A stretch of 32,440 nt of DNA from positions 1 to 32,440 of the forward strand of contig CAMAYO010000022.1 of the NCBI GenBank assembly GCA_945862465.1, read 5' to 3'. The stretch is from Pseudorhodobacter antarcticus (lineage in GTDB: Bacteria; Pseudomonadota; Alphaproteobacteria; Rhodobacterales; Rhodobacteraceae). The translations under genes and the position numbers were made by a program. Of the stretch, positions 16,464 to 24,422 are shown piece after piece; the first letter of the stretch is position 1; every line of letters starts with the position of its first letter. Below the pieces are notes generated by a model, which had not been told where the DNA came from, did no database searches, and saw nothing but the letters and a program-made list of their open reading frames with translations.

Positions 16464-17390
16464 ATGAAAATCGCCTGTATCGGAGAGGCCATGATTGAAG
16501 TGGCCCTAACGGGCCAAACTGGTGCTGCCCAAGTGGGCTTTGCGGGCGATGTGCTGAACACCGCCATCTACCTGCGCCGTGCCTTGCCTGCGGTGCATGA
16601 GGTGGCCTTTGTCTCGATGATTGGGCGTGACAGCCTGTCGGATCAGATGGCGACTTTCATCGCCGCCGAGGGCATTTCAGTCGCCCATCTTTCCCGCCAT
16701 CCAACCCTTGTGCCCGGCCTTTATACCATCGCCACCGATGTTTTGGGCGAGCGCAGCTTTGCCTATTGGCGCGACACATCGGCGGCGCGGCAGATGTTCC
16801 GTGACCCTGCCGCATTGCAGCCGTTGCTGGGCTTTGATTTTATCTACCTCTCTGCCATCACCCTCGCCATTCTGCCTGACCCCACCCGCCAAGCGCTGTT
16901 TGATGTGTTGACCCAGTTTCGCGCCAAGGGGGGCCTTGTGGCCTTTGATTCCAACCACCGCTCCCGTTTGTGGCCTGATCTGGCGACAGCACAGCGCGTG
17001 GTCGAACAAGCGTGGCGGGTCTGTGATCTGGGTTTGCCCTCGTTGGACGATGAAATGGCCCTGTTTGGCGATGCCGATGCGCCACAGGTGCAAGCGCGGT
17101 TGCGGAGCTGGGGTGTGGCGCAAGGGGCGCTTAAATGCGGGGCTTTGGGGCCCTTGGCCTTGGGGAAGGGCTGGGGCGCGGATGTGACCTTTGCGGCAGC
17201 GCCCAGCGTGGTTGACACCACCGCCGCAGGAGACAGTTTCAACGGCGGTTATCTTGGCGCGCTGATCTTGGGGGCGCCTCCGTTGGATGCGGCCCGCAAA
17301 GGCCACGCCTTTGCCCGCGCCGTGGTGCAGCAGCGCGGGGCCATTGTGCCACAGGATAAGTGGGCCAAAACGCTGGCGGCAGATGCTTAG
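16464..17390 (+). CDS. kdgK: 2-dehydro-3-deoxygluconate kinase (PfkB family)
   Basis: Phosphorylates KDG to KDPG, feeding the Entner-Doudoroff pathway. 308 residues, the normal KdgK length. The N-terminal ACIGEAMIEV is the KdgK form of the PfkB start, followed by GFAGDVLNTAIYLRR; DTNHRS-like FDSNHRSRLWPD in the middle is typical of KdgK; VDTTAAGDSFNGGYLGA near the C-terminus contains the catalytic Asp257 in the anion hole. AAGGA lies five bases before the ATG at 16464, so the open frame further upstream is not used. It is divergent from a second PfkB kinase and followed by the toxin-antitoxin pair. Confidence 0.93.
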   Translation: MKIACIGEAMIEVALTGQTGAAQVGFAGDVLNTAIYLRRALPAVHEVAFVSMIGRDSLSDQMATFIAAEGISVAHLSRHPTLVPGLYTIATDVLGERSFAYWRDTSAARQMFRDPAALQPLLGFDFIYLSAITLAILPDPTRQALFDVLTQFRAKGGLVAFDSNHRSRLWPDLATAQRVVEQAWRVCDLGLPSLDDEMALFGDADAPQVQARLRSWGVAQGALKCGALGPLALGKGWGADVTFAAAPSVVDTTAAGDSFNGGYLGALILGAPPLDAARKGHAFARAVVQQRGAIVPQDKWAKTLAADA

Positions 17391-17397
17391 GTTTCAC

Positions 17398-17425
17398 TTG
17401 ATCAATTATCACTTAGTGATAACAT
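17398..17425 (+). promoter_or_regulatory. promoter and palindromic operator of the tumE-tumA operon
   Basis: A candidate -35 TTGATC (17398-17403) and -10 TAACAT (17420-17425) are 16 bases apart. Between and overlapping them is a perfect inverted repeat, TTATCACT-T-AGTGATAA (17406-17422), placed where a bound repressor would block RNA polymerase. Transcription would start about 17432, only a few bases before the tumE ATG, implying a nearly leaderless message. The binding protein is inferred to be TumA, the HTH antitoxin. Confidence 0.65.
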
Positions 17426-17434
17426 AAGCGGATT

Positions 17435-17800
17435 ATGACCCAAGATCGCGACCCATTCTTCGACACTCTTTTGAACCTTGATGGCCAAGTTTTCTATATG
17501 GGAGACAAGGGGCATCGCGTGCAGTTCACCGTTGTGGCCGTTCCCCCTTCGGTTCAACGGCCACATGGTTTGGCTTACACGCTTACTGTTCACAATCCGC
17601 GTGGTGAAAGGATAGCGGGTTTTGACAATGCCCACGGCGTTGCCGCGACCAAAGGACCGGGGGGCAAGCTTATGGCCCATGACCACAAGCACCGCTTTAA
17701 AACGGTGCGCCCCTATGACTACCGTGACGCCCTGGCTCTGTTGGAAGATTTTTGGAAACTTGTGGAAGACGTGCTGCAAGAAGAAGGAGTTACGATATGA
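17435..17800 (+). CDS. tumE: TumE/DUF6516 family toxin
   Basis: Toxin of a type II toxin-antitoxin pair, 121 residues. The family pattern is clear: a hydrophobic strand LAYTLTVHN, the turn GERIAGFDNAHG (57-68), the basic/His-rich stretch HDHKHRF (82-88) and a C-terminal helix ALLEDFWKLVEDVL. These correspond to the YDNxHGK, DHRHxxG and LLxDFxxDV blocks of TumE proteins. No clear Shine-Dalgarno site precedes the ATG, consistent with a very short leader. The stop overlaps the antitoxin start by four bases (ATGA). TumE/TumA pairs are known from Tn3-type transposons and chromosomes; there is no transposon here. The biochemical target of TumE is not settled to my knowledge. Confidence 0.85.
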   Translation: MTQDRDPFFDTLLNLDGQVFYMGDKGHRVQFTVVAVPPSVQRPHGLAYTLTVHNPRGERIAGFDNAHGVAATKGPGGKLMAHDHKHRFKTVRPYDYRDALALLEDFWKLVEDVLQEEGVTI

Positions 17801-18159
17801 AACTGAAAGTAGGCATCGCGTCCCATGCGCAAATGAAAGCGCGCAGTTTGGCCATCGCAAAGGGCGAGGTTATGCCGCAGCCATCCGACACTAAGGTCTG
17901 GTTTAACTCAATTGAAAGCTTCGCCAAAGTTCTGTCAGAGCGTAACCGCGAGCTTTTGGCGATTATTTCGCGTTCTCACCCCCAATCCCTGTCAGAACTG
18001 GAAACGCTGTCAGGTCGCGCAAAGCCCAACTTATCTCGCACGCTGCACACGATGGCCCGATATGGGCTGGTTGATCTTAAGAAAGGGGCGCGGGGGGCTG
18101 TGGTCGCGACTGCAAAATATGATCAGGTCGAGCTTGCGGTTGACCTGACAGCGGCATGA
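17797..18159 (+). CDS. tumA: TumA family antitoxin / HTH transcriptional regulator
   Basis: Antitoxin and probable autorepressor partner of tumE, 120 residues. The N-terminal KLKVGIAS, MKARSLAIAKGE and KVWFNSIESFAKVLSERNRELL segments are the family hallmark, and a MarR-like winged HTH occupies about 62-98 (SLSELETLSGRAKPNLSRTL...MARYGLVDL). The ATG overlaps the toxin stop (ATGA) and has GGAG about nine bases upstream. The toxin-first order is the one usual for this family. No terminator is visible after it. It probably binds the perfect palindrome between -35 and -10 in front of tumE. Confidence 0.87.
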   Translation: MKLKVGIASHAQMKARSLAIAKGEVMPQPSDTKVWFNSIESFAKVLSERNRELLAIISRSHPQSLSELETLSGRAKPNLSRTLHTMARYGLVDLKKGARGAVVATAKYDQVELAVDLTAA

Positions 18160-18236
18160 TCTTGGCATATCGACAAAGGTGCTGACGAAATGACCAAAAG
18201 ACCCGCCGAACCAGTGGCATTCGCCCCAAGCAGGCC

Positions 18237-18258
18237 CTAACTTGTTGCCAAAAGTTAG
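18237..18258 (+). promoter_or_regulatory. inverted repeat overlapping the ribosome-binding site of the aldo/keto reductase
   Basis: CTAACTT (18237-18243) and AAGTTAG (18252-18258) form a perfect 7-bp inverted repeat with an eight-base loop. The right arm runs into the AGGAGG Shine-Dalgarno (18257-18262). It could be an operator or an RNA hairpin that limits ribosome access. A 16-codon frame (ATG 18190 to TAA 18240) ends inside the left arm. Confidence 0.45.
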
Positions 18259-18267
18259 GAGGCTGCC

Positions 18268-19248
18268 ATGAAAACGCATCGCTTGGGACGTTCGGGCTTG
18301 CAGGTGTCGGAACTGTGTCTGGGGTGCATGAGCTTTGGCGATCCGCTGCGTGGCGGGCATCCTTGGACGCTGCCCAAAGACGAAAGCCGCGATCTGATCC
18401 GGCAGGCGATTGAGGCGGGGATCAATTTTCTCGATACGGCGAATGTCTATTCCGATGGCTCCTCGGAAGAGATTATCGGCGAGGTTCTGTGGCACATCGC
18501 GCGGCGCGACGAGGTGGTGCTGGCGACCAAAGTGCAAGGTGTGATGCTGAACGAACCGCAGATGGTGGGCCTATCGCGCCGCTCTATCCTGCACAACATC
18601 GACGCCAGTCTGAAACGTTTGCGGACCGACCATGTGGACCTGTATCAGATCCACCGCTGGGACAATGACACCCCCATCGAAGAAACGATGGAGGCGCTGC
18701 ACGATGTCGTCAAAGCGGGCAAGGCGCGCTATCTAGGGGCGTCGACCATGTGGGCTTGGCAATTCGCCAAGGCGCAAGAAGCTGCCCGCGCCCACGGCTG
18801 GACCTCCTTTGTAGCGATGCAAAACCAGATCAACCTGCTCTACCGCGAGGAAGAGCACGAGATGATCCCCCTTTGCCGTGACCAAGGTGTGGGCCTAATT
18901 CCGTGGAGCCCGATTGGCCGTGGCAAACTGGCCCGTCCGGCGGCCTCTGTGACAGAGCGCAGTGCAAAAGACGGCTATATGAAGTTCCTTTTTGACAAAA
19001 CCGCCGAAGCCGATGCCCGTGTCATCGCCGCCGTGCAAAGCCTTGCCGCCGAACTGGGACGCCCCATGGCGCAGATAGCCATGGCGTGGGTGCGCCAAAA
19101 GCCGGGGGTGACCGCGCCGATTGTGGGGGTGACAAAGCCTGACCAATTGGCCGAGGCGATTGCAGGATTGGATTTGGTGCTTACCCCCGGCCAGATGGCG
19201 GAACTGGAAGCGCCCTACATTCCGCGCCCACCCTTGGGCCAGATGTAA
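18268..19248 (+). CDS. aldo/keto reductase
   Basis: NADPH-dependent oxidoreductase of the AKR superfamily, 326 residues, TIM-barrel, cytoplasmic. The full catalytic tetrad is present: Asp56 and Tyr61 (FLDTANVYSDG), Lys88 (LATKVQG) and His129 (YQIHRWD). The cofactor region near the C-terminus is also typical: LIPWSPIGRGKLARP and PGVTAPIVGVTKPDQL. It resembles the YajO/Tas-like group (SELCLGCMSFGD, SGWDND-like HRWDNDTPIEETMEALHDVVKAGKARYLGAS). AGGAGG lies five bases before the ATG. Substrate not predictable. It follows tumA after 108 bases with a notable inverted repeat at its ribosome-binding site. Confidence 0.93.
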   Translation: MKTHRLGRSGLQVSELCLGCMSFGDPLRGGHPWTLPKDESRDLIRQAIEAGINFLDTANVYSDGSSEEIIGEVLWHIARRDEVVLATKVQGVMLNEPQMVGLSRRSILHNIDASLKRLRTDHVDLYQIHRWDNDTPIEETMEALHDVVKAGKARYLGASTMWAWQFAKAQEAARAHGWTSFVAMQNQINLLYREEEHEMIPLCRDQGVGLIPWSPIGRGKLARPAASVTERSAKDGYMKFLFDKTAEADARVIAAVQSLAAELGRPMAQIAMAWVRQKPGVTAPIVGVTKPDQLAEAIAGLDLVLTPGQMAELEAPYIPRPPLGQM

Positions 19249-19314
19249 GGGGCATCTTGCGGGCTTGTGGCGGATTGGATAGCTGCACGGCCTTGCCCAA
19301 AAGAGAGGCCCCAG

Positions 19315-20571
19315 ATGTCCGCGCCCACCCTTGCGATAGATTTTGGCACCTCAAACTCTGCCGCCGCCGTGCTGGACGGGGGTAAGGTGCGCCGTTTGGC
19401 GATTGAAACGGGGTCTGACACCGTGCCCACGGCGGTGTTCTTTCCGGCTGATCGCGGCGCCATGCAGATAGGCGCTGAAGCGGCCGAGGCGCTGATCAGC
19501 GGCGAAGAGGGCCGCTATATGCGCGCGCTGAAATCCGTGCTGGGCACACCGCTCTTTCACGAACAGCGGTTGATCGGTGGCAGGCGGCGGACGTTGGCTG
19601 ATATTGTCACGGCCTTTCTTAAAACCGTGAAATCCCGCGCTGAAGCGGCGGCTGTGTGTCCCTTTGACCGCGTTGTCTCTGGCCGCCCTGTGCATTTTCA
19701 CACCGCTGACCCCACCCGCGATGCCCGCGCCGAGGTTGACTTGCGCGGCTGTTATCTGGCCGCTGGGTTCACCGATGTGCGCTTTGTCTTTGAGCCTGAA
19801 GCGGCCGCCTTGGCCACCCACGGCTTGGGGCGCGCCGGTGAGATTGGCCTGATCTATGATATCGGCGGCGGCACATCAGATTTTTCGGTCTTTCGCAGCG
19901 AAGGGGGCCGCGTGCGCATTCTGGCAAGCCATGGCATCCGTCTGGGCGGCACAGATTTTGACCATGCTGTGTCGATGGCCCATGCCATGCCGCATTTGGG
20001 CTCCACCAGCACACTGCGCCGCCAGATGGGCGAGGGGCTGTTGCCTGTGCCCAACCATTTGTATGTCGAACTGTCGACTTGGGCCAAAATCCCTTTTCTG
20101 TATACCCCCGAAACCAAGGCGCTGGTGGCCGAGATGGTCAAGCTGGCGGTGAAACCACGCCTGATGCGGCGCTTAGCGACCGTGTTGAAGGATGAGCTGG
20201 GCCACGATCTGGCCTTTGCCGTAGAGCGCGGCAAGATCAGCGCCAATCGCGGCGATGACAGCGCGCGTATTGTGATGGAGCGGGTCGAGGCGGGCCTATC
20301 CGCGCCCATCACCCGTGCCTCCCTTGACGCATCGCTTGCGCGCTACCGCGAGGGGTTGCGGCGCGCAGCGGCCGAGACCTTGACCATGGCAGGCGTGACG
20401 GCGGACCAAATCGGCACGGTGATCTTGGTGGGCGGGTCAAGCCTGATGGGATTGGTGGCGCAAGAGGCGCAAGCCCTTTGCCCCAAAGCCGCCCTGCAAA
20501 GCGCTGACGCTTTCACCGCCGTGGTCGATGGCTTGGCGCTGGCAACTGGGCAGGAATTTGCACCACAATAA
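19315..20571 (+). CDS. Hsp70-family ATPase, YegD-like
   Basis: A 418-residue actin/Hsp70-fold ATPase. Phosphate 1 motif IDFGTSNSAAAV (8-19), phosphate 2 IYDIGGGTSDFSVF (about 180-193) and adenosine motif ILVGGSSLMG (about 370-379) are all present. It ends after the nucleotide-binding domain: there is no substrate-binding beta domain or lid as in DnaK (about 640 residues), so it is of the YegD type, whose role is unknown. The ATG at 19315 has AGAGAGG six bases upstream; the frame open further upstream lacks conserved sequence. It follows the aldo/keto reductase by 66 bases on the same strand. Chaperone activity should not be assumed. Confidence 0.92.
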   Translation: MSAPTLAIDFGTSNSAAAVLDGGKVRRLAIETGSDTVPTAVFFPADRGAMQIGAEAAEALISGEEGRYMRALKSVLGTPLFHEQRLIGGRRRTLADIVTAFLKTVKSRAEAAAVCPFDRVVSGRPVHFHTADPTRDARAEVDLRGCYLAAGFTDVRFVFEPEAAALATHGLGRAGEIGLIYDIGGGTSDFSVFRSEGGRVRILASHGIRLGGTDFDHAVSMAHAMPHLGSTSTLRRQMGEGLLPVPNHLYVELSTWAKIPFLYTPETKALVAEMVKLAVKPRLMRRLATVLKDELGHDLAFAVERGKISANRGDDSARIVMERVEAGLSAPITRASLDASLARYREGLRRAAAETLTMAGVTADQIGTVILVGGSSLMGLVAQEAQALCPKAALQSADAFTAVVDGLALATGQEFAPQ

Positions 20572-20586
20572 GGCGGCCGCCCCGTG

Positions 20587-20614
20587 TTGACTCTGCGCGC
20601 TTGGCCTGTATAAG
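20587..20614 (+). promoter_or_regulatory. sigma-70 promoter of rpsD
   Basis: TTGACT (20587-20592), a 16-base spacer and TATAAG (20609-20614) make the best-looking promoter in the window. Transcription would start near 20621. Confidence 0.7.
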
Positions 20615-20620
20615 CCGCCC

Positions 20621-20838
20621 AGTCGCAAGATACGTCTTGTGGCGTTCATTGGTGTTGGTGGCCTTCGCAAGAAGATGCCTGTCGGGTCGAAAGACCAAAG
20701 GACAACGCCCTTCCCTTTGGGTTTAACCTTGGGTCGGGATAGCATGCGCGGTCAGGGTTCATCGCAAGATGGGCATCGCCGCCAATTTGCGAACCGGTTT
20801 TTGGCGAGATCCAAGACATGTAACGAAGGAGATCAGCC
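20621..20838 (+). promoter_or_regulatory. long structured 5' leader of rpsD, possible S4 autoregulatory element
   Basis: If the promoter call is right, rpsD has a leader of about 218 bases. It contains a GGTC-GAAA-GACC tetraloop hairpin (20685-20696). Its 3' arm runs into CCAAAGG (20695-20701), which can instead pair with CCTTTGG (20714-20720); the two helices share the two Cs at 20695-20696. Further on, GGTT plus CGCAA (20756-20767) can pair with TTGCG plus AACC (20787-20795). Alternative pairings and length suggest ribosomal-protein leader regulation; this is inference. Confidence 0.4.
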
Positions 20839-21459
20839 GTGACCAAACGCACGTCTGCCAAGTATAAGATTGACCGCCGTATGGGCGAAAACATCTGGGG
20901 CCGTCCGAAATCCCCAGTGAACAAGCGCGAATACGGCCCCGGCCAGCACGGCCAACGCCGCAAGAACAAACTGTCTGACTTTGGTACGCAACTGCGCGCC
21001 AAGCAAAAGCTCAAGGGCTACTACGGCGACCTGACCGAAAAGCAGTTCCGCAAGATTTACTCTGACGCTGAACGCCAGCGTGGCGACACGGGCGAAGCCT
21101 TGGTGGGTCTGCTGGAGCGTCGCTTGGATGCGGTGGTTTATCGCGCCAAACTGGTGCCGACCGTTTTCGCAGCGCGCCAGTTCGTCAACCACGGACATGT
21201 GCATGTGAACGGCAAGGCTGTGAATATCGCGTCCTACCGCGTGAACGAAGGCGACATCATCGAAGTGCGCCAGAAGTCCAAGCAAATGGCCGCGATCACC
21301 GAGGCTTTGGCCTTGGCCGAGCGTGACATCCCCGACTATATCGAAGTTGATCAATCCAAACTGACTGTGAAATTCGTGCGCACCCCCTCGCTGAGCGATG
21401 TGCCCTATCCGGTCAAAATGGAACCCAACCTGATCGTCGAATACTACGCCAAGAACTAA
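20839..21459 (+). CDS. rpsD: 30S ribosomal protein S4
   Basis: Primary 16S rRNA-binding protein of the small subunit and an assembly initiator; 206 residues, standard length. [18 protein letters not shown] is the alphaproteobacterial N-terminus; the S4 RNA-binding domain (about 96-160) includes [16 protein letters not shown] and [15 protein letters not shown]. The start is GTG at 20839 with AAGGAG just upstream; no ATG gives the conserved N-terminus. It is a stand-alone gene with its own promoter and terminator, not part of an S13-S11-S4-alpha operon. Confidence 0.98.
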   Translation: MTKRTSAKYKIDRRMGENIWGRPKSPVNKREYGPGQHGQRRKNKLSDFGTQLRAKQKLKGYYGDLTEKQFRKIYSDAERQRGDTGEALVGLLERRLDAVVYRAKLVPTVFAARQFVNHGHVHVNGKAVNIASYRVNEGDIIEVRQKSKQMAAITEALALAERDIPDYIEVDQSKLTVKFVRTPSLSDVPYPVKMEPNLIVEYYAKN

Positions 21460-21499
21460 TCCTTTCAGGGATCATGGCCCCCTCCTTTGGGGTCAAGCA

Positions 21500-21529
21500 G
21501 GGCCCGCCATTGGCGGGCCCTTTGCTTTT
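21500..21529 (+). terminator. rho-independent terminator of rpsD
   Basis: Perfect 9-bp stem GGGCCCGCC (21500-21508) / GGCGGGCCC (21512-21520), three-base loop, then TTTGCTTTT. It lies 40 bases after the rpsD stop. Confidence 0.92.
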
Positions 21530-21620
21530 GCGATGCATCAAATCCGTGACCTGTGTGAATTGGCGGTGGAAGTTGCGCGCCCCTGTGGTTAAAACCACGG
21601 CCAAGATCTAAGGAATGTGC

Positions 21621-22706
21621 ATGACTGACCTCATCCGCCCCCAACCCGGCATTTTGGACATCGCCCTTTACGAGGGCGGTAAGGCCAACATTGCGGGGGT
21701 GGCCAATGTGGTCAAACTGTCGTCGAACGAAAACCCCTTCGGGCCGTCTGATAAGGCGAAAGAGGCGTTTGGGCGCTCGGTTCATCAGATCCACCGCTAT
21801 CCGTCCACCGACCACGCCAGTCTGCGCCAAGCCATTGGCGAAACGCATGGCCTTGATGCCAACCGCGTCATTTGTGGCGTGGGATCGGACGAGATCATCC
21901 ATTTCCTGTGCCAAGCCTATGCCGGCCCCAAGGACGAGGTGGTCTTTACCGAACACGGCTTTTTGATGTACCGCATCTCGGCCATGGCCGCAGGGGCGAC
22001 GCCTGTCGAAGTGGCTGAACGCGAACGCGTCACCGATGTCGACGCTATTCTAAAGGCCTGCAACCGCCGCACCAAACTGGTCTTTATCGCCAACCCCAAC
22101 AATCCCACCGGCACGATGATCTCGGCCGCTGAGGTGGAGCGTTTGGCTGCAGGCCTGCCGCCGCAAGCGATTTTGGTGCTGGACGGGGCCTATGCCGAAT
22201 TTGTCGAAGGCTATGATGGTGGCGCTGCCTTGGTGGATCGTCGCCAAAACGTGGTGATGACGCGCACCTTTTCCAAAATCTACGGCTTGGGCGGCTTGCG
22301 GGTGGGCTGGGGCTATGGCCCGCGCGCGATTATTGACGTTTTGAACCGCATTCGTGGCCCCTTCAACCTGTCCAACACCCAGCAAGAGGTGGCCGAGGCG
22401 GCGGTGCGTGATCAAGACTATGTCACCCGTTGCCGCGCAGAAAACGCCAAGATGCGCCACTGGTTGGCCTTGGCCTTGGCTGAATTGGGCGTGCCCTCGG
22501 ATACGTCGATGGCCAATTTCATCCTCGCCCGGTTTGCCAGCGCGGCTGAGGCTGAGGCCTGCGATACGTTCTTGCAAACGCAGGGGCTGATCGTGCGGCG
22601 GGTCAGCAGCTACAAACTGCCGCATGGCTTGCGCATCACGATCGGCGACGAGGCCGCGTGCCGCCGTGTGGCCCATGCGATTGGCCAGTTTAAGGGCATG
22701 AAATGA
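21621..22706 (+). CDS. hisC: histidinol-phosphate / aromatic aminotransferase
   Basis: PLP-dependent fold-type I aminotransferase, 361 residues. [11 protein letters not shown] (33-43), NPNNPTGT (158-165), the D-x-AY strand VLDGAYAEF and [16 protein letters not shown] with the PLP Lys219 and substrate-anion Arg227 are those of HisC. By family it converts imidazole acetol-phosphate to histidinol phosphate, but coupling to a prephenate/arogenate dehydrogenase argues that it also or mainly transaminates aromatic keto acids, as described for hisH-tyrC in Zymomonas. The ATG at 21621 (MTDLIRP) has AAGGA six bases upstream; the ATG two codons earlier abuts that site. It overlaps tyrC by four bases. 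Confidence 0.93.
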   Translation: MTDLIRPQPGILDIALYEGGKANIAGVANVVKLSSNENPFGPSDKAKEAFGRSVHQIHRYPSTDHASLRQAIGETHGLDANRVICGVGSDEIIHFLCQAYAGPKDEVVFTEHGFLMYRISAMAAGATPVEVAERERVTDVDAILKACNRRTKLVFIANPNNPTGTMISAAEVERLAAGLPPQAILVLDGAYAEFVEGYDGGAALVDRRQNVVMTRTFSKIYGLGGLRVGWGYGPRAIIDVLNRIRGPFNLSNTQQEVAEAAVRDQDYVTRCRAENAKMRHWLALALAELGVPSDTSMANFILARFASAAEAEACDTFLQTQGLIVRRVSSYKLPHGLRITIGDEAACRRVAHAIGQFKGMK

Positions 22707-23635
22707 CGGTGATTTATCAAAAAGTGGCGCTGATCGGCTTGGGGCTTATCGCCTCGTCTATGGCGCATGCGATGCGGGCCAAGGGGCTGGCGGGGCAGAT
22801 TGTGGGCCATGCCAAATCGGCTGAAACCCGCGCTGTGGCTTTAGAGATTGGCCTGTGCGACCACGTTTATGCCACCGCCGCCGAAGCGGTGGAGGGCGCT
22901 GATTTGGTCGTGCTGGCTGTGCCCGTGGGGGCCATGGCCGCGATTGCCGCCGAAATTGGCCCGCATTTGGCGGCAGGGGCCACGGTGACGGATGTGGGGT
23001 CGGTCAAGCAGGCGGTGATCGCAGCGGTGCAGCCCCATATTCCGGCCAATGTTCACTTCATTCCCGGCCACCCCATGGCGGGCACGGAATATTCTGGCCC
23101 GCGGTCTGGTTTTGCCACGCTTTTTGACAACCGCTGGTGGCTGTTGACGCCGGCGGCGGAGGTGGACGCCACAGCCCTGTCCCGGCTGCGCGACTTGGTG
23201 CAGGCGATGGGGGCCAAGGTCGATACGATGGACCCCGCTCACCATGATCTGGTGCTGGCCGTGGTCAGCCACACGCCGCACCTGATTGCTTATACAATGG
23301 TGGGCGTAGCCGATCACTTGGCGCAAGTGTCCAATAGCGAAGTCATCCAATACTCGGCCACAGGCTTTCGGGATTTCACCCGCATTGCCGCCAGCGATCC
23401 GACCATGTGGCGCGACGTGTTCTTGACCAACAAAGACGCTGTTTTGGACATTCTGGGCCGTTTTGCCGAAGAGTTGTTTGTGCTGCAACGCGCCATTCGC
23501 ATGGGTGATGGCGACCAGTTGTTTGACTATTTCACCCGCACCCGTGCCATTCGGCGGGGAATCATCGAAGCGGGGCAAGACACGTCGGCGCCCGACTTTG
23601 GCAGGGTCTCTGCCAGCAAGTCGACCGACGCTTAG
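22703..23635 (+). CDS. tyrC: prephenate/arogenate (cyclohexadienyl) dehydrogenase
   Basis: NAD(P)-dependent oxidative decarboxylase of tyrosine biosynthesis, 310 residues. The N-terminal Rossmann motif is IGLGLIASS (11-19), a variant of GxGxxGxS in which Ala replaces the last Gly. The TyrA signatures [10 protein letters not shown] (about 96-105), [13 protein letters not shown] (121-133; catalytic-region His123) and [10 protein letters not shown] are clear, as is the helical C-terminal dimer domain with [19 protein letters not shown]. No chorismate mutase or ACT domain is fused, so it is the stand-alone cyclohexadienyl type. The ATG overlaps the hisC stop (ATGA), and the extensin-like gene starts on the base after its own stop. 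Confidence 0.94.
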   Translation: MTVIYQKVALIGLGLIASSMAHAMRAKGLAGQIVGHAKSAETRAVALEIGLCDHVYATAAEAVEGADLVVLAVPVGAMAAIAAEIGPHLAAGATVTDVGSVKQAVIAAVQPHIPANVHFIPGHPMAGTEYSGPRSGFATLFDNRWWLLTPAAEVDATALSRLRDLVQAMGAKVDTMDPAHHDLVLAVVSHTPHLIAYTMVGVADHLAQVSNSEVIQYSATGFRDFTRIAASDPTMWRDVFLTNKDAVLDILGRFAEELFVLQRAIRMGDGDQLFDYFTRTRAIRRGIIEAGQDTSAPDFGRVSASKSTDA

Positions 23636-24421
23636 GTGCGCTTGCGTCTGGCCTTGGCGGCGGTGCTGCTGACCTGCGGCCTTGCGCGGGCAGAGGCGGA
23701 TTTGGGCCATATCCGCCCCATGCCGCGCCCCTTTGCCGCTATCCTGATCCACCCGATGCCGCGCCCTGCCTTGGGTCCTACCCTGATCCGCCCCATGCCA
23801 AGGCCCTCGGTCATGGCCCATGCGCCGACCCCTGCGGTGCCCGATGAATTGCCCCAGATCCGGCCCGTGAAACGGCCTGATTTCATCAAGCCGACGCAGA
23901 AGGCGATATCCCCCTCTCTGACCGGATCGGTGTGCCAAAGCCCTGAGATTAAGGGCAAGGATTTGCCGCCCGTGAAAGGGCACATCAAAGGTTGCCGTGT
24001 GCCTGAACCGGTGTTGGTCAGTGAAGTTTCCGGTGTGAAACTGGTGCCTCCAGCGACCATCAACTGCGCCGAAGCCATGGCCCTGTCGCATTGGGTGACG
24101 CATGGATTGCAACCCGCCTTTGACAACACGGTCGTGCGCCTGAACGTGGCCGACAGTTATTCCTGCCGGTCGCGCAACAATGTGCCCGGCAACAAGGTAT
24201 CGGTGCATGGTTTAGGGCAGGCGATTGATATTGCGGGATTTAAGCTGTCTGATGGCCGCACGCTGACTGTGGCCGATGATTACGGTCGCCAGATGAAAGC
24301 CGCGCAAAAGGCGGGATGCGGCACCTTCCACACCATTCTTGGGCCGGGATCAGACGGCTATCATGAAAACCACATCCATTTTGATGTGGCCTCTCATGGA
24401 GGTGGAGATTACTGCCGCTGA
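23636..24421 (+). CDS. extensin-like C-terminal family secreted protein
   Basis: Exported 261-residue protein with a signal peptide (about 1-20, LRLALAAVLLTCGLARA). A Pro-rich N-terminal region carries four copies of an I(R/H)P-M/V-P/K-RP motif. The C-terminal extensin-like domain (about 120-261) includes TINCAEAMALSHWV, SYSCRSRNN, VSVHGLGQAIDIAGF, with the H-x-x-GxAxD pattern of VanY/MepA-type metal sites, and HENHIHFDVA with further His residues, then a terminal Cys. This fold suggests a periplasmic zinc peptidoglycan peptidase-like role; plant extensin homology is only nominal. The start is GTG, directly after the tyrC stop, so translation is coupled. It ends one base from the convergent DUF2125 gene. 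Confidence 0.88.
   Translation: MRLRLALAAVLLTCGLARAEADLGHIRPMPRPFAAILIHPMPRPALGPTLIRPMPRPSVMAHAPTPAVPDELPQIRPVKRPDFIKPTQKAISPSLTGSVCQSPEIKGKDLPPVKGHIKGCRVPEPVLVSEVSGVKLVPPATINCAEAMALSHWVTHGLQPAFDNTVVRLNVADSYSCRSRNNVPGNKVSVHGLGQAIDIAGFKLSDGRTLTVADDYGRQMKAAQKAGCGTFHTILGPGSDGYHENHIHFDVASHGGGDYCR
23711..23878 (+). repeat. coding repeats of a Pro/Arg motif in the extensin-like protein
   Basis: IRPMPRP at residues 26-32, IHPMPRP at 38-44, IRPMPRP at 51-57 and IRPVKRP at 75-81. Spacings of 12, 13 and 24 residues fit a unit of about 12 residues with one worn copy. The segment is cationic and Pro-rich, probably an extended periplasmic linker. Confidence 0.75.
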
Positions 24422-24422
24422 C

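Noticed and set aside
19267-19315. N-terminal extension of the YegD-like protein
   Set aside because: Starts at a non-ATG codon without a ribosome-binding site; the ATG at 19315 has AGAGAGG and begins just before the conserved phosphate-1 motif.
22841-24208. 455-codon open frame antisense to tyrC and the extensin-like gene
   Set aside because: Rich in His, Gly and Arg, with no domain; a shadow of codon bias on the other strand.
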